Positions 17,998 to 26,136 of a DNA stretch of 64,000 nt are shown in pieces. Position 1 is the first letter of the stretch. Each line of letters begins with the position of its first letter. Below the pieces are notes generated by a model, which worked only from the letters and a program-made list of their open reading frames with translations, did no database searches and was not told where the DNA came from. The stretch comes from JAKFVC01 sp040386595. GTDB taxonomy: Bacteria > Planctomycetota > Planctomycetia > Planctomycetales > Planctomycetaceae. The stretch is from positions 1-64,000 of the forward strand of contig JAZKFE010000109.1 in NCBI GenBank assembly GCA_040386595.1. The letters run 5' to 3'. A program made the translations under genes and the position numbers.

Positions 17998-18498
17998 ATG
18001 ACGCGTAGCGAAAACATTCGGATTGCAAAAATGAGTTCGCAATTGGTGACCCTCGAACGAAAAGACGACCTTGTGCGGGTCACTCTACCAATGCCGTTGC
18101 CCTACTCCCCGGACCCGATTCCCATTTGGGTTTATGGTCAGGACCCATGTGCTGTGCTGTTGTTTTCTCCGCTTCTGGCGATCTGGCAGTTGGCCGTTGC
18201 CATCCATCGGTATCGAAATCCCCTTGTACCTCCGCCTCGTGCCTTATTTGAAATCGACTCGAATACACTTCGAATCTCATTCTGGTCACCCCGAGATGGG
18301 GAACGCACTTCGGTGCAGTACCCGCGCAGTTCAATTGTTGAAGTGAGAAAGCATCGGTATGGCAAAGGACTTTGGATGCGGGCGCAGGGAATCAGGCAAG
18401 GCACATACTTGGAAGACACCCCCGATGAGACGATCGAGGAGTTAAGCGAGATTCTAAGATCGATCTTGCTGCCTGCTCCTTGCACCGATTTGACTTGA
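17998..18498 (+). CDS. Hypothetical membrane-associated protein
   Basis: The protein is about 166 residues from ATG 17998; ATG 18031 is an alternative, and an earlier ATG at 17953 reads through sequence that does not look coding. One hydrophobic segment (CAVLLFSPLLAIWQLAVAI) is followed by a beta-rich region (LFEIDSNTLRISFWSPRDG; SSIVEVRKHRYGKGLWMRA). This layout resembles small membrane proteins with a PH-like domain, but I do not identify a family. It lies between two full repeat copies. Confidence 0.55.
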   Translation: MTRSENIRIAKMSSQLVTLERKDDLVRVTLPMPLPYSPDPIPIWVYGQDPCAVLLFSPLLAIWQLAVAIHRYRNPLVPPPRALFEIDSNTLRISFWSPRDGERTSVQYPRSSIVEVRKHRYGKGLWMRAQGIRQGTYLEDTPDETIEELSEILRSILLPAPCTDLT

Positions 18499-18552
18499 CT
18501 CACCTCAAATTGCTCATTGCGTTGTCGCGAAATCGTGATAAGGGGTGTGATT

Positions 18553-18744
18553 CGCTGGGTGGTCCAGGTGGTTCTTGAACCTGGGAGAGCGACTTAGAGG
18601 CCGAGGCTTTCCCGGTGCGTTGAATCCCAATAAGCAACATCTACGCTTGCCATGGGCGAAAACACCTGCGGATTGAAGCAGACAATGAAGTGGCCTCGCA
18701 TTCGCCTCGCTCACACAGGTTCAGAGAACCTGTGCCACCCTGCG
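18553..18744 (+). repeat. Full MITE-like repeat copy (192 bp)
   Basis: Starts CGCTGGGTGGTCCAGGTGG and ends GAACCTGTGCCACCCTGCG. The left arm has a small insertion and lacks GAAGC, but the interior GACTTAGAGGCCGAGGC is intact. Confidence 0.85.
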
Positions 18745-18804
18745 GGGGGGATGTGGGACTCTCAAGCCGGTGAGTACATAGGAAAAATGTGGGAGCCAAT
18801 TTAA

Positions 18805-19206
18805 ATGGAGAGCACGAAACCGGAATGGTATTCCTCGGTCTCAATACGCATTTGCCATCCGAATCTGGATCCGTCCGAGCTATCAATGTTACTGAACGCA
18901 ACGCCGGAAATCGCTCAAAAGCCTGGAGAGTCCCGGGTTCCGTATGGCGATTGTAGATCGGCAGGTTACTGGTGCCTTCAGCACCGAATTGATGCTCCTG
19001 ACCGCCCGGACATCGCGATTTCGTGGGCGGAGGAGTTCATTGAGATTCGAAAGCCGGCATTCCGACAATTCACAACGGAGAAGTACTACGTCGATGTTTA
19101 TGTTGCTGTCTTTTCCAACGTGCTTGCGCTCGGTTTTAACATGCCACCAACTCCGACTATCACAGAACTCGGAATCCACCTCGGATTTGAGTTTTTTTCT
19201 GCGTAA
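18805..19206 (+). CDS. DUF4279 family protein
   Basis: The 133-residue protein matches the DUF4279 pattern: a first strand VSIRICHPNLDPSELSMLLN, where the DPSE(I/L) helix precedes a TPEIAQKPGE turn, then YWCLQHRID. A terminal beta segment (VDVYVAVFSNVLALGFNM) leads to the family's LGFEF ending. DUF4279 proteins are cytosolic, of unknown function, and often found among immunity-type small genes. No partner gene is visible. Confidence 0.75.
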   Translation: MESTKPEWYSSVSIRICHPNLDPSELSMLLNATPEIAQKPGESRVPYGDCRSAGYWCLQHRIDAPDRPDIAISWAEEFIEIRKPAFRQFTTEKYYVDVYVAVFSNVLALGFNMPPTPTITELGIHLGFEFFSA

Positions 19207-19377
19207 ATCTCACGTGGCTTACCTCAAGTGGCTGGGTGGCAGTAGTTTGAATCCAACGAAACTTAAGATCGTGGCACTGCTTTGCGACTGTACTCGATCG
19301 CTAAGCTGTGTTTTCGTGACGGCCCCCCCGGGGCCCACCGCCGGAGATTGGGAAATCCGGTTCACCGATTGCCGCTT

Positions 19378-19574
19378 CGCTTGGTGGCCCAGGTCCTTGA
19401 ACCTGGGGGAGCGAAGCGACTTAGAGGCCGACGTTTTCCCGATGCATTGAATCACAATGAGTAACATCATACGCTCCCGGTGTGCGGAAACACCTGTGGG
19501 TTGGCGCGGGCAACCGAAGTGATCTCTCATTCGCTTTGCTCGCACAGGTTCAAAGAACCTGTGCGACTCTGCCG
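19378..19574 (+). repeat. Full MITE-like repeat copy (197 bp)
   Basis: Starts CGCTTGGTGGCCCAGGTCC and ends GAACCTGTGCGACTCTGCC. Terminal bases are slightly decayed relative to other copies; the interior GACTTAGAGGCCGACG is retained. Confidence 0.82.
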
Positions 19575-19604
19575 CCACACTGAAATTGAATGAGGTCTCA
19601 ACAA

Positions 19605-20021
19605 ATGTTGGTCAGATGCATGAAGAACAAGATTGCTTCGCTGGACGATCCGGTGATTCGTGCGCATGTGGAACAGCATGTCCACATGGATTCAATCGAG
19701 CTAGCAATCGGCAATTGCTATCCAGTATTCGGAGTCATTTTCAGAGCCGGAGTTGTGTGGTACTTGCTCTGTGAAGAGATCACAGACAACTATCCCACTC
19801 CTTATTGTTCGGCATTCTTTGAACTTATCGATGGGGCGATCTCTTCGGGCTGGAGTCTCTCGGTGGCGGATTCCAATGTTGGGAGTGTCTCGGTACTGCC
19901 TGATCGATGGGCAGTGGATGGACGTTTTTTGGAAAAATTGGTCGACGGAGAGTCCGATGCCGTTTCCTATTTCAATGACTTGAAGGCTGCCGAAGCCAAT
20001 CGAAACCGTTTAAGGGAATAA
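19605..20021 (+). CDS. Hypothetical protein, about 138 residues
   Basis: I do not recognise a family. Alternative in-frame ATGs occur at 19590 and 19620; none has a strong ribosome site. The protein is soluble, with an HVEQHVHMDSIELAIGNCY region, a short hydrophobic strand (FGVIFRAGVVWYLLCEE) and a C-terminal helix ending NRNRLRE. It follows the last full MITE-like copy of this run by about 30 bases. Confidence 0.55.
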   Translation: MLVRCMKNKIASLDDPVIRAHVEQHVHMDSIELAIGNCYPVFGVIFRAGVVWYLLCEEITDNYPTPYCSAFFELIDGAISSGWSLSVADSNVGSVSVLPDRWAVDGRFLEKLVDGESDAVSYFNDLKAAEANRNRLRE

Positions 20022-20071
20022 GGGAGCAGCGCGCACTTTGATCAAAGAGTCCTGACTCCATTATTCTGCTC
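20020..20071 (+). repeat. ~50 bp repeat, copy 1
   Basis: GCACTTTGATCAAAGAGTCC then TGACTCCATTATTCT is repeated with few changes at 24003-24053. An inverted core GACTCTTTGATC is at 20497-20508, so the gene at 20092 is bracketed by inverted copies. Confidence 0.65.
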
Positions 20072-20091
20072 CAAAGTCTTTGGAGGAACAA

Positions 20092-20469
20092 TTGAAACCC
20101 GGCAATACTACATGCGATATAAATCTTTCAAAATCCGATCTCACGATTTTTATGGATGCTGTTAACACTTATAAGCATATTCCATTTGTTCGAATTCGAA
20201 AGCCTGTGATCTCACGCACCGATTTAGTGGAACTTCAACGGCTATTCGATACATTGGCCGATAAAAGGAGTCAATGTCCAAAATTGGGTGAGTCAGAGGT
20301 CTCATTTACTATCACCGATTGCCGCCAGCTTTTGAAAGTATTGGAAGAATGTCAAAGTGAGTACGCGGGAGATCTTATTGATCTGAGTATTCATTTATCT
20401 GCATCTTGTGATGGCGATTTGGTAAGAGTTATCGAAAAACTCAGACATTCTCTCGATTCGACAAACTAA
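20092..20469 (+). CDS. Hypothetical protein, TTG start set by ribosome site
   Basis: The roughly 125-residue protein starts with TTG at 20092. An upstream TTG at 20080 is in frame, but GGAGG at 20082-20086 is five bases before the second TTG, the standard spacing. The protein is soluble and helical (RTDLVELQRLFDTLADKR; CRQLLKVLEECQSEYAGDLI). I do not recognise it. Both flanks carry copies of a short repeat in opposite orientation. Confidence 0.55.
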   Translation: MKPGNTTCDINLSKSDLTIFMDAVNTYKHIPFVRIRKPVISRTDLVELQRLFDTLADKRSQCPKLGESEVSFTITDCRQLLKVLEECQSEYAGDLIDLSIHLSASCDGDLVRVIEKLRHSLDSTN

Positions 20470-20521
20470 ATAATAAGAAGAGAGAAAACGGATCAAGACT
20501 CTTTGATCGCAGAGTGGCCTC

Positions 20522-21704
20522 TTAATTATTAAGACATCTCCTTGCAATCCAGTACAACATGCCAATGCAAGCGGCTGCGAGGATGCTCCAAGGCCACATC
20601 TTTTGAACAGTCGATTTCTCTGGCGATGCTGGTATCTCCTCTGCCAACATGTCTCGTGTAGTCGCGGCATTCACCGCGTGGCGCGCTGCAGCCGAAGTCT
20701 TTGGGCTACGACCATACTGAAACTTTCCGTTAATAGTCACTTGTGCATTTGTGGGAATGACTGGTTCGAATACAGATGGAAGAACCTTAGGATTAATAAT
20801 GGCCATGGTGCAGGTTGACTCTGATATAAGACCTGTTTCGTTGCGGACTTTCTTTGGAAATGGAATCGTTTTTTTGCGAGATTCGTCAGGTGCGACACCC
20901 AATTCCAACACCTCGTATGTGTTTAACATATAGGACATTGACTGGCCACTGGGATTCTGGATGGTCTCGACTTGGACTGTGCTGGCCAACTTGAAAATGT
21001 CTTCGCGGAGCGGGTAGTGGACTACGATCTTTAACGGAAAATACTGGTCGTCGATAGAAAGCCAGGCTTTAATCCATAGGTGCTGGAGCTCCGGGCTTTC
21101 GGGGTTGCCAACGATCCGCAGTTGTGGCCCGATTCCTAGTACGGCAACTTTTTTTCCGCGTAGGACTTCGTCGTCATAACGAGTGATTGTTTCGTCTCTG
21201 GTCATTAAGTCGGTGAGTTTGGACCGGCCGTTAATCGTGAGGCTCATTCCCATGGATAGAAGTAGTTCCGGCGGATGGCGCGGGGCTGCTGCCCCGACAT
21301 TATAGATCTCTACAAAAGTTGCGTCGCGGATCGAAGTCGTCCTGCCTTTGTGGTAGTAGCTCGTGTGCGCGTTGTTGGCGGGGGGCTCGCCATCTTTCAA
21401 TAGGAGTTCTTTCTGTGAATACTTCACCGAGTCATTTGACGCAATGATCTCCTTCTCCACTTTCCAATTTAACTCAGCCTTTTGACCTCNNNNNNNNNNC
21501 ATCAACATACTTGAGGTGATAGCCGGTAATGCGAGAAAGGTGCTGTTCAAGTGAAGTGCGTATGATTTTCAGGTCGTTTGAATCAATCGCTTTTGGCTGA
21601 GCTCCGCACGCGACATCGACGAGGCCAAAGATCAGGGCAACTGTGATGCCGTAGAAATGGCAAGGGCTTGAGCTGAATAGAGAGGCTCGAATTCGCGGGG
21701 GCAT
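20522..21704 (-). CDS. Secreted hypothetical protein with C-terminal anchor, cut by an assembly gap
   Basis: Two leftward frames abut the 10-N gap at 21490-21499. The upstream piece (21704 leftward) has a signal peptide (HFYGITVALIFGLVDVACGA) and a helical start. The downstream piece runs 320 residues to 20522 and ends in a membrane helix (WPWSILAAACIGMLYWIARR). Together they read as one exported, C-terminally anchored protein of about 390 residues; the one-base frame difference is explained by arbitrary gap length. The SIDDQYFPLKIVVHYPL segment resembles planctomycete DUF1571-like or LolA-like secreted proteins, but the match is weak. Confidence 0.6.
21490..21499. other. Assembly gap (10 N)
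   Basis: A placeholder gap of fixed length; the true length is unknown. It interrupts the leftward secreted-protein gene. Confidence 0.95.
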
Positions 21705-21794
21705 GCAGTTCTTTCGTTACCAGGCTTGCGCTGTAATTGAGTCGTGCGTACTAGATAGACAGAATCGGCTGGCTGCGACGATTCAGAACAGGCT

Positions 21795-22772
21795 TCAGGG
21801 CTCATGGTCTGCTGCACTTCTTGTTCCCAATGCACGCCATGCGTCTAAGTCGATTGAATTTCCGACGAATTCAACTCTTCCATCACCGAAAAGGGTGTTG
21901 ACGCCCGCGTTATGCAAGCTTCTCGCGCTGGGGACTGAATCCGGATGCATGGCTGCGCTTTCGCAGTCCTTCCATATTGAATTTGGGGGAAAAAAATGAT
22001 AGTAGGTCGCATGCCTAGATTCGGATGAAAGCCAGTTTGAGCCCCAGGAGTCGGCAACAGAGTTATTCGTGCCGCCAAGCTGGTTTTCTGAGATACAGCC
22101 TTGCCCGATATTGCCCGAGTGTGTGGAAGTTATCTCCATCGGGGTTCTGGATTGTTCTTGGAAACGAACATCCGAGACAAGTCTTTCGGAAACGAACGCG
22201 GTGTTGGAGAGGCCGTCTGTTATTTCTCCACTACGCCTGCCTCGAAACCCCGTGAACACACCGAGAGGATCTTCGGGATGCACCGGAATGACCCCGCGGT
22301 TGTATCGATAGCTGACACCGGACCTGGTAATCAGACCGTCTGCGGGGCATTGAATGACGGCAGGAGATGGAATTGCCAAGTCGCGCAGGTCCCAGAGGGG
22401 CGGTGTTCGCGCGTCGTTGATGGCTTTCGTCGCGGCAGGCTCATCTAAAAACGCAGCAAGTTGTGCTGTCGGAGAAACGCACCACATGCTGAAGCTTTCG
22501 GGGGCGCGGTCTACGACGCCAAAAAACAAATTAGGATACTTGCGATTAGATGCCTCGAAGTTGTGGATGGCGATCCCAATTTGCCGCAAGTTGTTTTTGC
22601 AGGCTGTCGTTCTCGCCGAACCACGGGCTTGTAGTACGGCAGGCAAAATAATGGATCCAGTCAGTCCAATAGTTGAAATGACGACGAGGACTTCTACGAG
22701 GGTTATCGCTCGGCGGAAGTTTGGCCCCGATGGCGATCTTAGCGTTGGTTGGTCGGGCAAAAATACGCGCAT
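21795..22772 (-). CDS. DUF1559 prepilin-like protein
   Basis: The 325-residue protein has a type IV prepilin-like N-terminus with the methylation-site helix ITLVEVLVVISTIGLTGSII (about 23-42) followed by the family's ACKNNLRQIGIAIHNFE. The C-terminal DUF1559 H-x-G-G-like segment is modified to NTLFGDGRVEFV. DUF1559 proteins are massively expanded in planctomycetes and are probably secreted, pilin-like surface components. The glycine before the cleavage site is replaced by alanine-isoleucine (RRAITLVEV), so processing may be unusual. The gene at 20522 follows 90 bases downstream on the same strand. Confidence 0.88.
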   Translation of the reverse strand: MRVFLPDQPTLRSPSGPNFRRAITLVEVLVVISTIGLTGSIILPAVLQARGSARTTACKNNLRQIGIAIHNFEASNRKYPNLFFGVVDRAPESFSMWCVSPTAQLAAFLDEPAATKAINDARTPPLWDLRDLAIPSPAVIQCPADGLITRSGVSYRYNRGVIPVHPEDPLGVFTGFRGRRSGEITDGLSNTAFVSERLVSDVRFQEQSRTPMEITSTHSGNIGQGCISENQLGGTNNSVADSWGSNWLSSESRHATYYHFFPPNSIWKDCESAAMHPDSVPSARSLHNAGVNTLFGDGRVEFVGNSIDLDAWRALGTRSAADHEP

Positions 22773-23492
22773 GGCACCTTACCAAATGTCTTCCAATGAC
22801 ATGATTGTGGCTTACTTGCCACGGAGTGGATAAGATTTTATTCTTGCGGAGTCGCTTCGCGTGAAAAAGGCGATTTACTCTCTACGCGACTAGCGTTGTA
22901 TCGAGTCGGCTCATCGTCATCATCCGATGACGCGATCTGGCAGTGACTTCGATACAAGATTTGCGTCAGGATGATCGCGAACGAGACTACACCCAAGTGA
23001 AATGGAGCTTGGTCGTCGTTTTAGATGCTGGAATATCGCGATACTACGCGTTCCTAATACCGATTGTGCTCGGTTGGAAAGCGGTGCATTCAAACGATTT
23101 GGCCGGGCTTTGGCGTAAATCGACCTTAAAGAACAAGCATATCTTTGTTGCTCGGAGAGTTTTCTATCTTGAGAGATCGCCGCTTTTGTATGATCGACAA
23201 TGTAATAGATTGAAGATATTTCATGCAGTGACTGTGAGATCATTTCTATGCAGTATCAATGGACGAATGATACTGCCAGGATCTGTCTTGTCAATCGTGC
23301 CTTGAAAGGCCCGTGCATGAAATCTATAAATTGTCTTGCTCTGGTGTTCAGGGAATAATTGTCAAGTATCTAGACTTGGTTAAGGATGTGAAATTGATGT
23401 CCGCGCTCCCGTTTACATCAGAGGGACTTCGTTGAATTTATCCCCAATCAGAAGAGTGGTCAATTCGTCTGTGGCGTTGTAGGTGAAAAGCC
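22773..23492. other. Intergenic region, no gene recognised
   Basis: Frames of 107-120 residues are open on both strands here but have protein-unlike composition and no ribosome sites. Nothing else was recognised before the repeat copy at 23493. Confidence 0.5.
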
Positions 23493-23669
23493 TCGGTGGC
23501 TTGGGGGGGAGTGAAGCGATTTTGAGGCCAAGGCTTCCCCGATGCATTGAATCCCAAGATGCAACATTATGCGCTCCCCGTGTGCGGAAACACTTGTGGG
23601 GTGGCGCTGATAACCGAAGTGGTCTCTCATTCGCTTCGCTCACGCAGGTTCAGAGAACCTGTGCCACCC
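23493..23669 (+). repeat. MITE-like repeat copy with damaged left end
   Basis: The right arm is intact (TTCGCTTCGCTCACGCAGG, ending GTGCCACCC). The left arm has lost its AGGTTCTTGAACC palindrome. The interior TTGAGGCCAAGGCTTCCCCG matches the other copies. Confidence 0.8.
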
Positions 23670-23740
23670 AACCAAGATCGCTCCATTCCCGTGAGAGCCT
23701 ACCTCTCATTGCGACAGGGGGTTGTCATGAAGCCCACAAA

Positions 23741-23908
23741 TCAGCCGACAGCCGCTCCGCCGATTGGCAACAGAACGAACGTCGTTCGCTCGAAATGGGG
23801 GTCCATCGGCGATGGCGTGGGAGCAAAGGCGGCGATACCGAATGCAGCCAGCAAGCCGATCACAGAAAACACCACAGCTGAAGCTACAATTAGATACGAG
23901 GAATTCAT
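23741..23908 (-). CDS. Possible small membrane protein, 55 residues
   Basis: The frame starts at an internal ATG (MNSSYLIVASAVVFSVIGLL) and encodes one clear transmembrane helix, then a polar tail with PTPSPMDPHFERTT. A longer frame reading upstream to 24040 passes through repeat DNA and is not credible. Coding status is uncertain. Confidence 0.4.
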   Translation of the reverse strand: MNSSYLIVASAVVFSVIGLLAAFGIAAFAPTPSPMDPHFERTTFVLLPIGGAAVG

Positions 23909-23948
23909 AAATAGTCCAGCGCCTAACGTGAAATGGATTTTTGTGAAC

Positions 23949-23998
23949 CGCTGGGGGGCCCAGGTTCTTGAGCCTGTGTGAGCGAAGCCGTTTGAGGT
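23949..23998 (+). repeat. Half-copy of the MITE-like repeat
   Basis: Left arm only: CGCTGGGGGGCCCAGGTTC then TTGAGCCTGTGTGAGCGAAG. The TGTGAGCGAAG resembles the right-arm version, as if two arms recombined. Confidence 0.65.
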
Positions 23999-24002
23999 AA
24001 CA

Positions 24003-24053
24003 AAGGGGCCGCGAGCACTTTGATCAAAGAGTCCTGACACCTTAATTCTTCTC
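24003..24053 (+). repeat. ~50 bp repeat, copy 2
   Basis: GCACTTTGATCAAAGAGTCC followed by TGACACCTTAATTCTTCTC, a near-duplicate of 20020-20071. It directly follows a half MITE-like copy. Confidence 0.65.
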
Positions 24054-24085
24054 TTTGTGAGAGGGCGAGCGAGCTTCGGCTTCGA

Positions 24086-25051
24086 TTAGTGTGCTCGCTT
24101 GGGAGCTTCCGTGGGAACAGGACCTTGCTGTTTCAGAATCTCAGCTCGATTCTTCGCAACCTCAGCCGCAATTGCTTCTGGTGTACTTGCCGCTTTGAAT
24201 CTCGCTTGGTTTACCGCGTGTTTTGCCGCGAATTCGCGGTCCATTGCTTCGTCAAAACCTTGAGAAAAATTCTTTCGTACTAAATCTAATCTTACTTGAG
24301 CATTATGTACGCCCGCAGGAACCTCACTTGCCAAACGAGAATTCACTGACTCAATGATGCTCGAAAAGAAATCACTGTATGCTTCATCGACAAAAGTTTT
24401 GTCACTTTTCTTGACCTCGCTTTTTCCCTGCCGTGAAAAATACAGGTTCACCGCGCCCATGAATTTTACAACTTTTAAATCCACTTCATCTGAAACCGCC
24501 TTATCAATAGGCGCATAGCAAGTCGCTGAGAGTGCATCTTCCGACAATTGTCCGAGAAGTGACCGAAATTGAAGCTTCAAGTCCTCGACTACACTTGGCG
24601 GAATTGCACTATGTTTTGCGATTTCTGATTCAAACCGCTCCCCCCAAGCCGAATAGATGGCCTTCGTGCGGCGCCACTCGTCCTCTGCAGGGAAACGCGA
24701 ACTCGCTAGTCGTATCAAATTGATCGTAATATTGTACAAAATCCGCTTCGTTTCGCGGCTCTTAATGTCGTCAGTAACATGCTGATCGACCTTTCTTCTG
24801 TACTTGGGCGCTTCAGCTAAAATTCTTGCCTGAATGACGGGCTTGGCGTAATCTGGCGCCTTCGCCATCAGCAACGCACAAGCATTGGAGAATTCGCTTT
24901 TGAGCAATTTCAACTCGTCATCGGTCGGTGACTGCGCACTCAGGCCCGATTTGTCAAAGAAAGTTGCGTCGAGCTCTTCTGCTGTCGCGGTTTGACTGGT
25001 GATGATTGCCATCAACGATGCGATGATGATCGTAAAATACCGGTGACCCAC
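24086..25051 (-). CDS. Secreted helical hypothetical protein
   Basis: The 321-residue protein starts with GTG at 25051; a GAGGGG ribosome site lies seven bases upstream (25059-25064), which decides the start. It has a signal peptide (FTIIIASLMAIITSQTATAE) and a long, charged, mostly helical mature part ending in a proline/alanine tail (QQGPVPTEAPKRAH). I do not recognise a family. It is probably periplasmic, and monocistronic. Confidence 0.65.
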   Translation of the reverse strand: MGHRYFTIIIASLMAIITSQTATAEELDATFFDKSGLSAQSPTDDELKLLKSEFSNACALLMAKAPDYAKPVIQARILAEAPKYRRKVDQHVTDDIKSRETKRILYNITINLIRLASSRFPAEDEWRRTKAIYSAWGERFESEIAKHSAIPPSVVEDLKLQFRSLLGQLSEDALSATCYAPIDKAVSDEVDLKVVKFMGAVNLYFSRQGKSEVKKSDKTFVDEAYSDFFSSIIESVNSRLASEVPAGVHNAQVRLDLVRKNFSQGFDEAMDREFAAKHAVNQARFKAASTPEAIAAEVAKNRAEILKQQGPVPTEAPKRAH

Positions 25052-25369
25052 TGTAATACCCCTCTAATCTGGGACTCGTGTTGCGGGGAGAGAAAAGGAG
25101 AGAGGTTCATTTATCTGACCGATTCTCGCCCCAACAGAGCGGCGATTTGTGTCCGAATATAAAGAACTTGCCCCTTTTCCTCTTCCAAAAAGCAGGTATC
25201 GCATGACCAATTGCCCCCGGATCAGTAAGTGGGGCGCGGTAACTAAAATCTACTCTCTAGTATTCCGCACGAAGCGTAACGTAGGTTGAGGTAGATCTCA
25301 ATCTCTCGCTCCCCCCCTTCTCCCCGGTGGCCCATCGCTACGGCAAAAGCGCATTGCTGCGGAATTTGC

Positions 25370-25425
25370 TTGACAATCTTGATCGCCAATTGGTATACCA
25401 AAACAGTCCCGGGTTGGTATACCGA
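25370..25425 (+). promoter_or_regulatory. Promoter with two GntR-type operator palindromes
   Basis: TTGACA (25370-25375) is followed after 18 bases by TATACC (25394-25399), a sigma-70-like promoter. The -10 lies inside the perfect palindrome TTGGTATACCAA (25390-25401), and a second copy TTGGTATACCGA is at 25414-25425, centres 24 bases apart. The core matches the TTGGTATACCAA half of known UxuR/ExuR-type FCD-family operators, suggesting autorepression by the gene at 25441. Confidence 0.7.
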
Positions 25426-25440
25426 ATTGGTGAAGTTCAC

Positions 25441-26070
25441 ATGAAACAACAGCGAGTTTATCGGGAATTGCGTGAAGCCATTTACTCTGGCCAGCTCAAG
25501 CCGGGGCAGAAATTGGTGGAGCGGCAATTGGCGCTGAAATTTGCCACGAGTCGGGTTCCGTTGCGCGAATCTCTGTTGCGATTGGTGAGTGAGGGACTGG
25601 TTCGCCATACTCCCGGACAGACGAGTTTTGTGGAGGACCTGACTGCGGATGACGTGCAGGAAATCTGGTTGATGCGGCGCACTCTGGAGCCGGTCGCCGC
25701 TCGACTGGTGGCTCAAGGTTCTCAGCGTCGGTCGGTCGCCAAACGACTGCTGTTGCTGGCAGATCGGATGGCGAAGTACTTGCGAGCAGACCAGGATGCC
25801 CGGTCTGCGGAATGTGATCTGGAATTTCATCGCACAATCATTGAAGCCACCAAGTCACCGCGGCTGGTCCGCGCCTACGAGTTGTCGCACGTCCCGATGC
25901 TGATGTCGCGATTAACCGGTGAACGCGGCGAACCGGATCTCCTTTGGCAGCAGCACGTCGAGTACGCACGGCTGATCGAACAAGGGACACCGGATGCCGC
26001 TGAACAATATGCCCGCTGGCATGTGATCGAGATCGCGGACCGCATGCCGAGCGGAGGTCAGAATTCTTGA
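25441..26070 (+). CDS. GntR family regulator, FadR/FCD subfamily
   Basis: The 209-residue protein has an N-terminal winged helix (QQRVYRELREAIYSGQLKPG, then LALKFATSRVPLRESLLRLV) and an all-helical FCD effector domain with the metal-binding pattern D-x-x-x-H (CDLEFHRTIIEA) and a later H near VEYARLIEQG. FCD regulators usually sense carboxylic or sugar acids. An in-frame GTG at 25327 lies upstream of the promoter and is rejected. Two operator palindromes precede the gene. It is followed by a hairpin terminator, so it is likely transcribed alone; its target genes are not evident. Confidence 0.9.
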   Translation: MKQQRVYRELREAIYSGQLKPGQKLVERQLALKFATSRVPLRESLLRLVSEGLVRHTPGQTSFVEDLTADDVQEIWLMRRTLEPVAARLVAQGSQRRSVAKRLLLLADRMAKYLRADQDARSAECDLEFHRTIIEATKSPRLVRAYELSHVPMLMSRLTGERGEPDLLWQQHVEYARLIEQGTPDAAEQYARWHVIEIADRMPSGGQNS

Positions 26071-26072
26071 GT

Positions 26073-26110
26073 CCGGAATCCTTCAGCTCTCCGAAGATCC
26101 GGCCCTTTTT
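26073..26110 (+). terminator. Intrinsic terminator after GntR gene
   Basis: CCGGAATCCTTC (26073-26084) pairs, with two bulges, with GAAGATCCGG (26093-26102), and TTTTT follows at 26106-26110. It starts three bases after the GntR stop. Confidence 0.7.
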
Positions 26111-26136
26111 GAGGGTGTTTTCATTGAGGAGGTTTT

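Noticed and set aside
22920..23305. Overlapping open frames of about 107-120 residues on both strands
   Set aside because: No ribosome sites, no recognisable family, and opposite-strand overlap, typical of chance open frames.
25327..25440. Longer N-terminus of the GntR gene starting at GTG 25327
   Set aside because: It would place the TTGACA/TATACC promoter and operator palindromes inside the coding region; ATG 25441 matches the family start.
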